64,000 bases of DNA from an uncultured Paracoccaceae bacterium (GCA_947488175.1 CANKYO010000007.1:124001-188000), one strand, 5' to 3'; counted from the first letter of the stretch, positions 43,293-52,346 are shown. The notes: generated from the letters alone by a model not told the origin. Made by a program: numbers and translations.

Positions 43293-44387
43293 ATGGATGT
43301 GATGCCAAAATGGGCCGATGTCGTCCTGATCCCGTTGATTTCGATCCTTTTGGCGGCGATCCTGTCTGCACTTGTGATCCTCGCCATTGGTGAAAATCCA
43401 TGGGAAGCGCTGAAACTGATGGTATCGGGCGCTTTGGGGTCGACCTATGGCTGGGGCTATACCCTGTATTACACCACTAACTTCATCTTTACCGGGCTGG
43501 CTGTTGCCATCGCCTTTCATGCTCGCATGTTCAATATCGGCGGTGAAGGCCAGGCGCTGCTGGGTGGTCTGGGTGTGGCGGTTGTCTGTCTGTTCATTCC
43601 GTGGCCACATTGGACGCTGGCCTTGCTGGGCTGCATTATCGGTGCGGCTCTTTTTGGTGCTGCCTGGGCTGCGATCCCCGCCTTTCTACAGGCCAAACGG
43701 GGCAGCCATATCGTGATCACCACGATCATGTTCAACTTTATCGCAGCCGCCCTGCTGAACTATTTTCTGATTGGCGCGCTCAAGGTGCCGGGATCAATGG
43801 AACCGGCCTCTGCCAAATTCCCCGAGGCCACGCATCTGCCATCGTTCCAGGACATGTTCAGCTTTGGCGAAGCCACATTGTTTCGCGGTGCGCCTGCAAA
43901 CGTCACGTTCTTTGTGGCTCTGGCGGCCTGCGTTGGCCTTTGGGCGCTGATCTGGCGCACACGGCTTGGCTATGAAATCCGGGCTTTTGGCCATTCGGAA
44001 TCGGCCGCGAAATATGCGGGCATCAGCCCGACCAAGATCATCATGGTCTCCATGCTTATCTCAGGCGGGCTCGCCGGCATGATGGCCATCAATAACGTAC
44101 AGGGCGAGGCCGAACGGCTGGTCCTGAACGCAGTCGAGGGCGCTGGCTTTATAGGCATCGCCGTCGCACTCATGGGGCGCAGCCACCCGTTTGGGGTGTT
44201 CCTTGCGGCCCTTCTTTTCGGCTTTCTATATCAAGGCGGCGCAGAACTCGCCCTATGGACGTCGATCCCCCGGGAACTGATCATCGTAATACAGGCATTG
44301 GTGATCCTGTTCACGGGCGCACTGGATAACATGGTGCGCATGCCGCTCGAGCGGCTATTCCTATCAATGAGGAGAGCAAAACAATGA
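43293..44387 (+). CDS. Nucleoside ABC transporter permease 1 (BPD_transp_2)
   Basis: 364-residue permease with about ten hydrophobic segments. FNIGGEGQALLGGLG and GSHIVITTIMFNFIAAALLNY are the typical branched-chain-type permease motifs of the NupP/YufP branch; GLAGMMAINNVQG lies late. It starts 3 bases after the ATPase stop. Its stop overlaps the next start (ATGATGG). Confidence 0.92.
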   Translation: MDVMPKWADVVLIPLISILLAAILSALVILAIGENPWEALKLMVSGALGSTYGWGYTLYYTTNFIFTGLAVAIAFHARMFNIGGEGQALLGGLGVAVVCLFIPWPHWTLALLGCIIGAALFGAAWAAIPAFLQAKRGSHIVITTIMFNFIAAALLNYFLIGALKVPGSMEPASAKFPEATHLPSFQDMFSFGEATLFRGAPANVTFFVALAACVGLWALIWRTRLGYEIRAFGHSESAAKYAGISPTKIIMVSMLISGGLAGMMAINNVQGEAERLVLNAVEGAGFIGIAVALMGRSHPFGVFLAALLFGFLYQGGAELALWTSIPRELIIVIQALVILFTGALDNMVRMPLERLFLSMRRAKQ

Positions 44388-44806
44388 TGGCAGGACCATA
44401 TAAAATCGGTGTCGAGGATGACACCGGTGCCGATCTGGGCTTTGTGCTCAGTTGTCTGGCACTTGGTATGATCACGATGGACGAATTCCACCAATGGATT
44501 CACCACGTAATCGATCAGACCCCCGGCGGCGACGTGCCCCCACATCTGGTGGCCCTCTTGGCTGTCAAGAACCGGACCAATGTCTTTCGCCCCAATCAGG
44601 CTGTGATGCGCCGTATTCCGCATGATCCGTTCATCACCGATGACCGGTTCGATGCGATGCTGGGGCTGCAGTTCTTTCTGCGGGTTGATCGCACGCAAGC
44701 CAATGACATCACCCAGGCCGAGGCTGAGGATGCGCTGCGACGCAACCCCGAAGTCGCCGACCGGTTCTTTGCCCTGTTCCCGTTCCTGATGGAGAAAGTG
44801 GCCTAA
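44384..44806 (+). CDS. Hypothetical protein between the two nucleoside permeases
   Basis: 140-residue soluble acidic protein with no domain I recognise. It has GADLGFVLSCLALGMITMDEF near the N-terminus and DDRFDAMLGLQFFLRVDR centrally. Two adjacent ATGs (44384, 44387) overlap the upstream stop, with GAGGAG about 9-12 bases before. It is placed between the permeases, with 0 bases to the second one, so it must be co-expressed with the transporter. Confidence 0.82.
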   Translation: MMAGPYKIGVEDDTGADLGFVLSCLALGMITMDEFHQWIHHVIDQTPGGDVPPHLVALLAVKNRTNVFRPNQAVMRRIPHDPFITDDRFDAMLGLQFFLRVDRTQANDITQAEAEDALRRNPEVADRFFALFPFLMEKVA

Positions 44807-45775
44807 ATGGACTTTGCGACCCTCCTGCAGATGCTGGACGCCACCGTGCGTCTGGCAACCCCGCTTCTGCTGGCCTGTCTTGCAGGCCTTTATTCAGAGC
44901 GGGCCGGTATCTTTGATATCGGGCTGGAAGGGAAAATGCTGGCGGCGGCGTTTCTGTCGGCAGCTATTGCCGCTGTTTCCGGCAGTGTCTGGCTTGGTCT
45001 TTTGGCGGGCATTGGCGCGTCGATCATTCTGTCTATTGTGCATGGTCTGGCCTCGATCACGTTTCGGGGCAATCAACTGATATCCGGTGTCGCGATAAAC
45101 TTTCTCGCCGCAGGGCTAACGGTTGTGATTGCGCAAAGCTGGTTCCGTCAGGGTGGGCGCACCCCGCAGCTGACGGGTGATGCGCGATTTAATCCCATCG
45201 AACTGCCCTTTGCCGAGGCGCTGCGTGACGTTCCGGTATTCGGCTCAATCTATTACGAACTGATTTCGGGCCATACGATTCTTGTCTATATTGCAATTTT
45301 GATGGTGCCCCTCACCTGGTGGATCCTTTTTCGAACCCGCTTTGGCCTGCGCTTGCGCGCGGTTGGCGAAAACCCGGCTGCCGTCGACACCGCGGGTGTT
45401 TCAGTGGTCTTCTTGCGCTACTCGGCCGTCGCGATCTGCGGGATTCTCTGCGGGATTGCCGGGGCCTATCTGGCGACAGCCCTGCAGGCAGGTTTCGTCA
45501 AGGATATGAGCGCGGGGCGTGGCTTTATTGCGCTCGCCGCCCTGATTTTTGCCAAATGGCGTCCTTGGTATGCGCTTTATGCCTGCCTGCTGTTCGGCTT
45601 CCTGCAGGCCATGTCGCTGCGGTCTGACGTGATCGAAGGTGTGCTGGGCTTCCAAGTCAATGGCCAGCTTCTGGACGTTCTGCCATATATCCTGACCGTA
45701 GTTATCTTGGCCGGTTTCGTGGGCAAGGCGATCCCACCGCGTGCCGGGGGCGAACCTTATGTCAAAGAACGCTGA
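44807..45775 (+). CDS. Nucleoside ABC transporter permease 2 (BPD_transp_2)
   Basis: 322-residue permease with eight to ten hydrophobic segments. Family markers: ERAGIFDIGLEGKMLAAAFL (as in YufQ/NupQ), RGNQLISGVAINFLAAG, and TRFGLRLRAVGENPAAVDTAGV. It forms the heteromeric channel with the 43293 product. Its end overlaps the PNP gene by 17 bases. Confidence 0.92.
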   Translation: MDFATLLQMLDATVRLATPLLLACLAGLYSERAGIFDIGLEGKMLAAAFLSAAIAAVSGSVWLGLLAGIGASIILSIVHGLASITFRGNQLISGVAINFLAAGLTVVIAQSWFRQGGRTPQLTGDARFNPIELPFAEALRDVPVFGSIYYELISGHTILVYIAILMVPLTWWILFRTRFGLRLRAVGENPAAVDTAGVSVVFLRYSAVAICGILCGIAGAYLATALQAGFVKDMSAGRGFIALAALIFAKWRPWYALYACLLFGFLQAMSLRSDVIEGVLGFQVNGQLLDVLPYILTVVILAGFVGKAIPPRAGGEPYVKER

Positions 45776-46565
45776 GGCGCTCGCCGATCAGATCAGGCAG
45801 GTGGCGGGCGATGCGCCAGTTCGCATCGGCCTGACCCTTGGTTCGGGCCTTGGTCATATTGCGGACACTGTCGATGGTGTCGCCATTCCCTATGATGAGT
45901 TGCCCGAATTTCCCCATGCTGGCGTGTCCGGCCATAACCCCAATCTAGTGATTGGCGAATTGGAGGGCGTGCGCGTTGCCGTTTTTGGCGGGCGATCGCA
46001 TTACTATGAACGAGGGCGGGCCGATGCGATGCGGCTGCCGCTGGAGGTGCTGCGTGCGCTGGGGGCCGATACGGTGATTGCGACCAATGCGGCGGGCTCG
46101 ATGCGGACTGATATGCCGACCGGGTCGATCATGTGCCTGTCAGACCATATCAATTTCTCTGGCCTGAACCCGTTGATCGGGGAGCCGACAGATGCCCGCT
46201 TTGTCCCAATGAAGGACGCCTATGATCCAGGCGTTCGGGCGGCCCTTCGCGCGGCTGCGGATGCGGCGGGTACCGAAATGGCCCATGGTGTCTATGCTTG
46301 GTATTCCGGGCCATCTTTTGAGACCCCTGCCGAGATTAAGGCGATCGCCATGCTGGGGGCGGACGCCGTCGGCATGTCGACCGTGCCTGAGGTGATCCTG
46401 GCCCGGTTTCTCGGCCTGAAGGCCGCTGCAATCTCGACCATCACGAATATGGCTGCCGGGATGAGCGATGAATCCATCAGTCATGAACACACCAAGGCAA
46501 TGGCACCCATCGGGGCCGCAAAGCTGGAGAAGGTGTTGCGCAGGTTTCTGCAAGACCTGAATTAG
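45759..46565 (+). CDS. Purine-nucleoside phosphorylase, trimeric (PNP family 2)
   Basis: 268-residue enzyme splitting purine nucleosides with phosphate into base and ribose 1-phosphate. Motifs: LTLGSGLGHIADTV, FGGRSHYYERG, IATNAAGSM, WYSGPSFETPAEIKA and AVGMSTVPEVI. These mark the trimeric PunA/XapA type rather than the hexameric DeoD type. It is the last gene of the nucleoside import operon, so imported nucleosides are phosphorolysed directly. The start at 45759 lies inside the permease end. Confidence 0.93.
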   Translation: MSKNAEALADQIRQVAGDAPVRIGLTLGSGLGHIADTVDGVAIPYDELPEFPHAGVSGHNPNLVIGELEGVRVAVFGGRSHYYERGRADAMRLPLEVLRALGADTVIATNAAGSMRTDMPTGSIMCLSDHINFSGLNPLIGEPTDARFVPMKDAYDPGVRAALRAAADAAGTEMAHGVYAWYSGPSFETPAEIKAIAMLGADAVGMSTVPEVILARFLGLKAAAISTITNMAAGMSDESISHEHTKAMAPIGAAKLEKVLRRFLQDLN

Positions 46566-46597
46566 GTCCAGTTTTGCCACAGTGATGACTCCACGTG

Positions 46598-46629
46598 GCG
46601 GAAATGCTGCGATTGCAGCATATTTCCGC
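46598..46629 (+). terminator. Hairpin after the nucleoside operon
   Basis: Arms GCGGAAATGCTGC and GCAGCATATTTCCGC around GATT pair with one 2-base bulge, 33 bases after the PNP stop. No T-run follows, so it may be a processing or stability hairpin rather than a true intrinsic terminator. Confidence 0.5.
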
Positions 46630-46700
46630 GAGCGGGATTTGACAGAACGGTCACAAAGGTCTTTGTTGCGGCCAGCGGCACAAGCGCCCCGGACCAGTTC

Positions 46701-47618
46701 ATGCAGATTTACCTTCCCATCGCCGAGGTCTCGGTGAATGTCTTCCTGTTACTCGGGCTGGGCGGCATTGTGGGCGTATTATCGGGTATGTTCGGCGTGG
46801 GCGGCGGTTTTCTGATGACGCCGCTCTTGTTCTTTATTGGCATCCCGCCTGCCGTGGCCGTGGCGACGGAAGCCAACCAGATTGTGGCCTCGTCTTTTTC
46901 CGGCGTTCTCGCCCACCTGAAACGAAAAACTGTCGATCTCAAAATGGGGACGGTGCTGCTTGTCGGCGGTTTGGTAGGGTCAGGTCTGGGGATCATTCTG
47001 TTCAATTACCTCAAGGCGCTGGGTCAGGTCGAACTGCTGGTCCAGCTGTGCTATGTGGTGTTTCTTGGCATGATCGGCTCTTTGATGTTTATCGAAAGCC
47101 TCAACGCGATCCGCAAATCCAAGAAACCGGGGGCGAAACCCACACGGCGCAAGCATAACTGGGTGCATAACCTGCCCTTCAAGATGAAGTTCCGGGTGTC
47201 GGGACTTTATATCTCGATCATTCCGCCGCTGATGGTTGGTGTGCTGGTCGGTGTTCTGGCCGCGATCATGGGTGTCGGCGGCGGCTTTATCATGGTGCCG
47301 GCCATGATCTATCTGTTGGGGATGCCCACAAAGGTGGTTGTGGGCACGTCGCTGTTCCAGATCATCTTTGTCACTGCGTTCACCACGTTGTTGCACGCAA
47401 CGACCAACTATACCGTGGACGTTGTTCTGGCGGTTTTGTTGCTGGTGGGCGGCGTGATCGGCGCACAGATCGGCACCCGCATCGGGGTCAAGATGAAGGC
47501 TGAACAGCTGCGCATTCTGCTGGCACTGATGGTGCTCGCGGTTTGTGGAAAGTTGGCATTTGATCTGCTCGTGCAGCCAGCTGAGCTCTATTCCCTGGGC
47601 ACAGGGGGCCATTCATGA
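46701..47618 (+). CDS. Sulfite exporter TauE/SafE family protein
   Basis: 305-residue membrane protein with about eight hydrophobic segments and the duplicated TauE/SafE plan: GMFGVGGGFLMTPLLFFIGIP in the first half and GVLAAIMGVGGGFIMVPAMI in the second. Family members export sulfite, sulfoacetate or organosulfonates. The next gene overlaps it by ATGA and is of the TIGR02186 family that habitually accompanies this transporter in alphaproteobacteria. Confidence 0.9.
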   Translation: MQIYLPIAEVSVNVFLLLGLGGIVGVLSGMFGVGGGFLMTPLLFFIGIPPAVAVATEANQIVASSFSGVLAHLKRKTVDLKMGTVLLVGGLVGSGLGIILFNYLKALGQVELLVQLCYVVFLGMIGSLMFIESLNAIRKSKKPGAKPTRRKHNWVHNLPFKMKFRVSGLYISIIPPLMVGVLVGVLAAIMGVGGGFIMVPAMIYLLGMPTKVVVGTSLFQIIFVTAFTTLLHATTNYTVDVVLAVLLLVGGVIGAQIGTRIGVKMKAEQLRILLALMVLAVCGKLAFDLLVQPAELYSLGTGGHS

Positions 47619-48364
47619 TCCGCCTCATCGCCCTGTTCCTGATACTCGCATTACCCGCCAAAGCCGAAGAGATCGTGCTGGGCCTCAGCCGTGATCAGGT
47701 CGCGATCACGGCCACATTTGAAGGGTCCGAAATTTTGATCTTCGGCGCTATCAAGCGTGAGGCGCCGATCCCTGACAAAAGCGAGCTTGGCGTGATTGTC
47801 ACTGTCGCGGGTCCCGATCATCCGGTCATGGTGCGCCGCAAGGATCGCAGGGTTGGCATCTGGGTGAACACTGACAGTGTCGAGGTGGATGCCGCCCCAT
47901 CATTCTACGCAGTCGCCACGACCGCCCCGATGCGGGATGTGCTGCGCGATATTGAAGATCTGCGCTATCGCATCACGATCCCGCGGGCGATCCGGTCTGT
48001 CGGGGCCGAAGTGGGCGATAGTGAGGCATTCACACAAGCCCTCATCCGCATTCGTGCGGGCAATGATCTTTATCAGGTTCTTGAAGGTGCGGTTGATCTG
48101 GAGGATGAGACGCTGTTTCGGACTGCGATCACCCTGCCAGCAAACCTGACCGAAGGGGATTATGAGGCGCATATCTTTCTGACGCGCAATGGTCGGGTCA
48201 TTGATGAATACATCGCCGTTATTCCGGTGCAGAAAGTCGGGCTGGAACGCTGGCTTTACAACCTCGCCCATGAAAATGCGCTGATCTACGGCCTGATGTC
48301 ACTGTCGATTGCGATTGCTGCGGGTTGGCTCGCATCGGCGGCGTTTAGCCTGCTGCGCCGCTAA
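47615..48364 (+). CDS. TIGR02186-type membrane-anchored protein
   Basis: 249 residues: N-terminal signal (LIALFLILALPAKAEE), an extracytoplasmic beta-rich domain (VGIWVNTDSVEVDAAPSFYAVATTAP), and a C-terminal transmembrane helix (ALIYGLMSLSIAIAAGWLASA) with a short basic tail. From memory this fits TIGR02186. Translationally coupled to the TauE/SafE permease, so it probably is an accessory subunit of the exporter. Convergent with the SDR gene, overlapping by 4 bases. Confidence 0.82.
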   Translation: MIRLIALFLILALPAKAEEIVLGLSRDQVAITATFEGSEILIFGAIKREAPIPDKSELGVIVTVAGPDHPVMVRRKDRRVGIWVNTDSVEVDAAPSFYAVATTAPMRDVLRDIEDLRYRITIPRAIRSVGAEVGDSEAFTQALIRIRAGNDLYQVLEGAVDLEDETLFRTAITLPANLTEGDYEAHIFLTRNGRVIDEYIAVIPVQKVGLERWLYNLAHENALIYGLMSLSIAIAAGWLASAAFSLLRR

Positions 48365-49071
48365 CCCCGACCGATATGCGGCATTTTTGTCGCCATGATC
48401 ATCATGGATTGCACATTCGCCTCTGGCGGCAATGACGCCATGTGAAACACAGCCCGCGCCACATCTTCCACTGCCATGCTGGGCAACGGATCAAGCCCTT
48501 GGGCCGCCCGCGTCTTCTCCAAATTTGTCACCAGTTCAGTTCGGGCGTTGCCGATATCAATCTGACCGCAAGCGATATTAAACGCGCGGCCATCAAGCGA
48601 CAACGTCTTGGTTAGCCCAGAGACGCCATGTTTGGTTGTGGTATAGCAGGTTGACCCCTCGCGCGGGGTATGGGCCGAGATTGACCCATTGTTGATAATC
48701 CGCCCGCCCTGCGGCGTCTGATGCCGCATTTGGCGAAAGGCAGCACGGGCAGACAGGAACATGCCGGTCAGATTCACATCGACAACCTTTTGCCAATCCG
48801 CCAGCGCGATTTCATCAATCGTTGTCTGCGGGCCGAACATGCCCGCATTGTTGAACAACACGTCCAGATGTCCGAACCTGTCGAAAGCCGCGTCGACCGC
48901 CGCCTCATCCGTCACATCACAGGGCAAAGGAACGGCGTTGTCATGCGTGATGTCGCCAAGCACATCCGCACGGCGCGCGATCAAACCCACACGCCAGCCA
49001 TTCGCCAGAAAGTGATCGGCTGTCACACGGCCAATACCGCTACTGGCCCCGGTGATGATGATGCTTTTCAT
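48361..49071 (-). CDS. SDR family oxidoreductase
   Basis: 236-residue short-chain dehydrogenase. The cofactor motif is ITGASSGIGRVTADHFL, the structural NNAGMFG is at about residue 74, and the catalytic set is Ser in GSISAHTPREG plus YTTTK (YxxxK). Substrate not inferable. Its start overlaps the stop of the helicase gene (ATGA), so it follows in the same transcript. Confidence 0.9.
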   Translation of the reverse strand: MKSIIITGASSGIGRVTADHFLANGWRVGLIARRADVLGDITHDNAVPLPCDVTDEAAVDAAFDRFGHLDVLFNNAGMFGPQTTIDEIALADWQKVVDVNLTGMFLSARAAFRQMRHQTPQGGRIINNGSISAHTPREGSTCYTTTKHGVSGLTKTLSLDGRAFNIACGQIDIGNARTELVTNLEKTRAAQGLDPLPSMAVEDVARAVFHMASLPPEANVQSMMIMATKMPHIGRG

Positions 49072-50594
49072 ATCTCTTCACTCTTCAGTTCCAAGGCGGT
49101 CGCCGGTGCTTCCAGATCATCCACCCGCAGGACACCCTGTGGCCGCGCCAGACGGTTCCGCACGACCCAACGCAACTGCGTTTCGGCCCGCGTGATGGCG
49201 ACATAGGCAAGACGTTTCCACAATGGCTGCCCGGCCTCAACCCGGCCCATGCGCGATGCGGCGTAGATATCAGGGGCGAAAACCTGCACCGTGTCCCATT
49301 GCGACCCCTGCGCCTTGTGAATGGTCACTGCGGCACCGTGCAGAAACGTCGCCCCCATGCGGGCGGCGAAAGGGATGAACGGCTCTTCCTCCCCTTCCTG
49401 TTCGATCTTGACGATGCTGGCAACGCCAACCTGCGGGTCTTCGGCACCCATGACAAACAGTTTCGAAAAGCCCGGGCGTTTGCCCGGCCCCAGATAGATG
49501 ACCTGCGCGCCCTTGATCAGCCCGCGCGCCTCAAGATCGAGCCGCTTCTTGCGATGCTTGAGCGGCAGTTCAATGCCGTCGCAAATCAACGGCTCGCCCG
49601 CAAGCAATTCGTCATGCGGGGCACCAAAGGCTGCGCGGAACGCATGGATCAACCGGATACGTGTCGCGTTGCGCCAGACCAGACAGGGGGAACGGGCCAT
49701 CAGATCAGCCTCAACCCGCTGTGCCATCACGACACGTTCGTCGGATTTGGCGGCCTCTTCGACCATGCGTTCGAAGGCATGGAAATCAAGCTGAGGGTCA
49801 GCCAGCGCATGGGCCAGATCAAGGATCGGGTTGCCAGCATCCTGCCGGTGAATGCGATTGAGGCTCAGAACCCGCTGTTCCGGCAGGGTTTCAAAAACCA
49901 TGCCCCCGGTGGACTGAACTGGCGGCAGCTGTGCGGGGTCGCCGAACAGCAGCAACGTCGGAAAGATCTCTTTGAGGTCCTCGAACTGCTTTTCATCCAG
50001 CATGGAGCTTTCATCGACAAAGCCAATGTCCAGGGGCTCTTCACGACGCTTCCAGCCGGTAATGAAATCGCTGCCGCGCAACCCGGCAGCGGCCAATGCC
50101 GCCGGAATGGATTTGTTGGTCTGATAAGAGGCATGGGCGCGATCAAGGGCGACATCGGTCAGCCCTTCGATCTCGGGTCGGTCGCCATGCCCCGCCAGCC
50201 ACTCTGCCACCTTTTCATATTCCGGGTCATAGACAGGCGTATATAGAATACGGTGGATTGTCGTTGCGGGCACGCCGCGATTGCGCAGGACACTGGCGGC
50301 TTTGTTCGTGGGCGCAAGGATGGCGAGCGTCCTGCGATCCCGGCGCTTGCGCCCCTCCCAATCGCCCGAGATAACATCGACGCCCGCCTCATCCAGCGCC
50401 TGATAAAGTCGGGCCAACAACATGGTCTTGCCCGATCCCGCCTTGCCAATAACAGCCATGACCGAACTTGCATCGGATTGCGGAGGCTGCAACAGGCTGT
50501 CGTCCAGATCGACGCCCGCCTGTCGCAAGGCAACGGCAACACTATCCCAGGCCTCTGCCTGATCGTCAGAAAATGTGATGGTGGGCGCGTTCAT
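49068..50594 (-). CDS. RecD-like ATP-dependent DNA helicase (UvrD/Pif1 SF1 type)
   Basis: 508-residue SF1 helicase. Walker A VIGKAGSGKTMLLARL (about residue 45), motif Ia APTNKAASVLRNRG, Walker B DESSMLDEKQFEDL, motif III LLFGDPAQLPPV, and motifs V/VI TIHKAQGSQWDTV and LAYVAITRAETQLRW. The size and order match compact RecD2/AAA-type exonuclease V alpha-like proteins found in alphaproteobacteria. Start ATG at 50594; the frame is open further upstream without homology. No strong Shine-Dalgarno. Confidence 0.9.
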   Translation of the reverse strand: MNAPTITFSDDQAEAWDSVAVALRQAGVDLDDSLLQPPQSDASSVMAVIGKAGSGKTMLLARLYQALDEAGVDVISGDWEGRKRRDRRTLAILAPTNKAASVLRNRGVPATTIHRILYTPVYDPEYEKVAEWLAGHGDRPEIEGLTDVALDRAHASYQTNKSIPAALAAAGLRGSDFITGWKRREEPLDIGFVDESSMLDEKQFEDLKEIFPTLLLFGDPAQLPPVQSTGGMVFETLPEQRVLSLNRIHRQDAGNPILDLAHALADPQLDFHAFERMVEEAAKSDERVVMAQRVEADLMARSPCLVWRNATRIRLIHAFRAAFGAPHDELLAGEPLICDGIELPLKHRKKRLDLEARGLIKGAQVIYLGPGKRPGFSKLFVMGAEDPQVGVASIVKIEQEGEEEPFIPFAARMGATFLHGAAVTIHKAQGSQWDTVQVFAPDIYAASRMGRVEAGQPLWKRLAYVAITRAETQLRWVVRNRLARPQGVLRVDDLEAPATALELKSEEI

Positions 50595-50634
50595 GCCGCG
50601 ACAGTATCTGGACCGTCGCGGCGCTGCCAGTGGA

Positions 50635-51270
50635 TTAGGCGGCCTTCTGCAATTCCTGCACCGACCGTCCAAAGGAGCGGTTGAACCAGTGTTCCGAAAT
50701 CTCGGACGACAGCCCGGCGCGGCGCAGGACCTTGACCCGATCCTCGGCCCGGAACGGCCACAACCCGACACTGATCTTGTCGCGGCCTTCGCCAGCACTG
50801 CCCAATATTTCGGGCGAGGCACCAATCATCGAATAGATGCGCACCATTCTGGGATCAAATACGCCGAGCAGATGGGTCAATGAAAATGCCCGCATAAGTT
50901 CACCCCCCGCCAGCATCATGGCGGCAGCCACACGCGGGGTGGATTTCTGCCCAAGGCAGAAACGGGTACATTCCCAGATGAATGGGCTGCGGATGTCTTC
51001 ACCATTCAGCAGTTCTGCGAAATGATCATTGACCATGGTCCGCTCTGTTGTTGGCAGGAACCGCATGGACCCGCCATGCGTGCCATCGGGATTGGCCCAG
51101 ATCACGTAAAGCGGGTTCATGTCGTCATATTCGTCACGCTCCCATCCCATTTCATCGACCGTGACAGCCCATTTCAGACGTTCCGAGAATTGGACGGCCC
51201 GGTCACGATGCATGGATGCCTGCAGAACCGGAAACTGAGACAACTCATTAGCGTAGATATAACGAAGCAT
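50635..51270 (-). CDS. luxI: Acyl-homoserine-lactone synthase (LuxI family)
   Basis: 211-residue autoinducer synthase. The conserved catalytic residues appear: Arg/Phe/Trp in RDRAVQFSERLKWAV, acidic pair in DEYDDMN, Arg in GGSMRFLP and the Glu/Arg pair in IWECTRFCLG. It makes N-acyl-homoserine lactone from SAM and acyl-ACP; chain length cannot be predicted. Start ATG at 51270 with AAAGGG about 9 bases upstream. It lies 103 bases downstream of luxR on the same strand. Confidence 0.95.
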   Translation of the reverse strand: MLRYIYANELSQFPVLQASMHRDRAVQFSERLKWAVTVDEMGWERDEYDDMNPLYVIWANPDGTHGGSMRFLPTTERTMVNDHFAELLNGEDIRSPFIWECTRFCLGQKSTPRVAAAMMLAGGELMRAFSLTHLLGVFDPRMVRIYSMIGASPEILGSAGEGRDKISVGLWPFRAEDRVKVLRRAGLSSEISEHWFNRSFGRSVQELQKAA

Positions 51271-51352
51271 GCTGCTACCCTTTGAACGATTACCGAATGG
51301 CAACAGGGTAGGATGCGTGATCACATCAACGGTTAACGGCCCGGGCGCTGCG

Positions 51353-51367
51353 TTAACGAATCATTAA
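51353..51367 (-). promoter_or_regulatory. CtrA-type box TTAA-N7-TTAA in front of luxI
   Basis: TTAA (51353-51356), seven bases, TTAA (51364-51367) between luxR and luxI, about 85-97 bases before the luxI start. It is embedded in a larger dyad: AATCATTAATGATT (51359-51372) flanked by GTTAAC on both sides. The ATTAATGATT core recurs upstream of the luxR transcript. Confidence 0.55.
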
Positions 51368-51373
51368 TGATTG

Positions 51374-52162
51374 TTAACCAGCTGCGGACTTGGCAATCTT
51401 GTCGCCTTCTTCACGGCCCGGCCAGCCGCCAGCCGCTGCCCGCGCTGCACCGCCGACAACAATCAGACCTTCAGTGATTGCGCGCGCGACAGCGTGGGTC
51501 GTGTTCAGCGCCCCGAGTTTGAACCGCGCGCTTTCGATATAGGCGCGCAAGGTGTGTTCCGAGATATTCAGCAGATCGGCCACCTGTCCGCGGCTATACC
51601 CCATGCCCAGATAGGTCAGCGCATCTGTTTCGCGCGGTGACAGCGCCCTGACCGGTTCTGGTGTCCGACCTTTTTCAAGCTGCAGGGCTTTCTGATTGAG
51701 GTAGTGGGCGATCAGAATCCATTCGCGTTGATGGGCTTCCATGAATTCCGCCCATGATTCATCATCGGTGGTATGCGATGCGGTCAACAAGGCAAGTTGC
51801 CCATTCGGGCCGCGAATGGGAATGGAAAACCCCTGATTTCCAACGCCATGCGCGATTGCGTCCTTGCGAAAGGCCTGTGCGGCCTTTGATGACCAGTCCA
51901 GCTTTTTCCAGTCCACCGGGTCAAATCGCTGAAAGCAACCGACGATCACCGGATCTATGCGCAGGTATTCCTTTTCGGAATAGCGCTGTGCCCATGCCGG
52001 ATCGTATGTCCCAAATCCGTATTGTTCACCATCCGCACTGACCCAGTGATACACCACATGGTCGATCTGAAACTGGTCACGCAGCCCCACTGTCAGATCA
52101 TGGATCTGTTCAAGCGCGTCTGCCTGCTCCAGTGCTTGTAAAAATTGGTCGAGTTCCAGCAC
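51374..52162 (-). CDS. luxR: LuxR-family quorum-sensing transcriptional regulator
   Basis: 262 residues from GTG at 52162 (GAGGAG upstream). The N-terminal autoinducer-binding domain holds the usual aromatic/acidic set (HWVSADGEQYGFG, YDPAW, YLRIDPVI, WKKLDW). The C-terminal LuxR HTH reads LSPRETDALTYLGMGYSRGQ and LNISEHTLRAYIESARFKLG. A Gly/Ala/charged tail of about 25 residues extends past the HTH. With luxI immediately downstream it forms a cognate pair. It overlaps the small upstream gene by 53 bases. Confidence 0.95.
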   Translation of the reverse strand: MLELDQFLQALEQADALEQIHDLTVGLRDQFQIDHVVYHWVSADGEQYGFGTYDPAWAQRYSEKEYLRIDPVIVGCFQRFDPVDWKKLDWSSKAAQAFRKDAIAHGVGNQGFSIPIRGPNGQLALLTASHTTDDESWAEFMEAHQREWILIAHYLNQKALQLEKGRTPEPVRALSPRETDALTYLGMGYSRGQVADLLNISEHTLRAYIESARFKLGALNTTHAVARAITEGLIVVGGAARAAAGGWPGREEGDKIAKSAAG

Positions 52163-52325
52163 AATCTCCTCGCGTCATTGGAGACGTGTTTCCAACCACA
52201 GTTGCGATCTCTGCCGACGCGACCAGCGCGGTATCTTCGAGTTGAACTGCCAACAAAGGCAGATCATTTTGCTTAGCGAAGGATTTCAAGTCGGCGAGAA
52301 CGTCGATGATCCATTCATGTCCCAT
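52110..52325 (-). CDS. Small protein upstream of luxR, unknown function
   Basis: 71 residues starting MGHEWIIDVLADLKSFAKQN, with a predicted amphipathic helix and a LLAVQLEDTALVASAEIATV segment. No HTH or membrane segment. Its 3' end overlaps the luxR start by 53 bases in another frame. The helix-rich acidic start and placement as first gene after a CtrA-type box make it credible as a real co-expressed gene. I recall similar short proteins beside luxR in roseobacters but cannot confirm this. Confidence 0.65.
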   Translation of the reverse strand: MGHEWIIDVLADLKSFAKQNDLPLLAVQLEDTALVASAEIATVVGNTSPMTRGDCAGTRPIFTSTGAGRRA

Positions 52326-52346
52326 TACTAGTCTCTCTATTAATGA

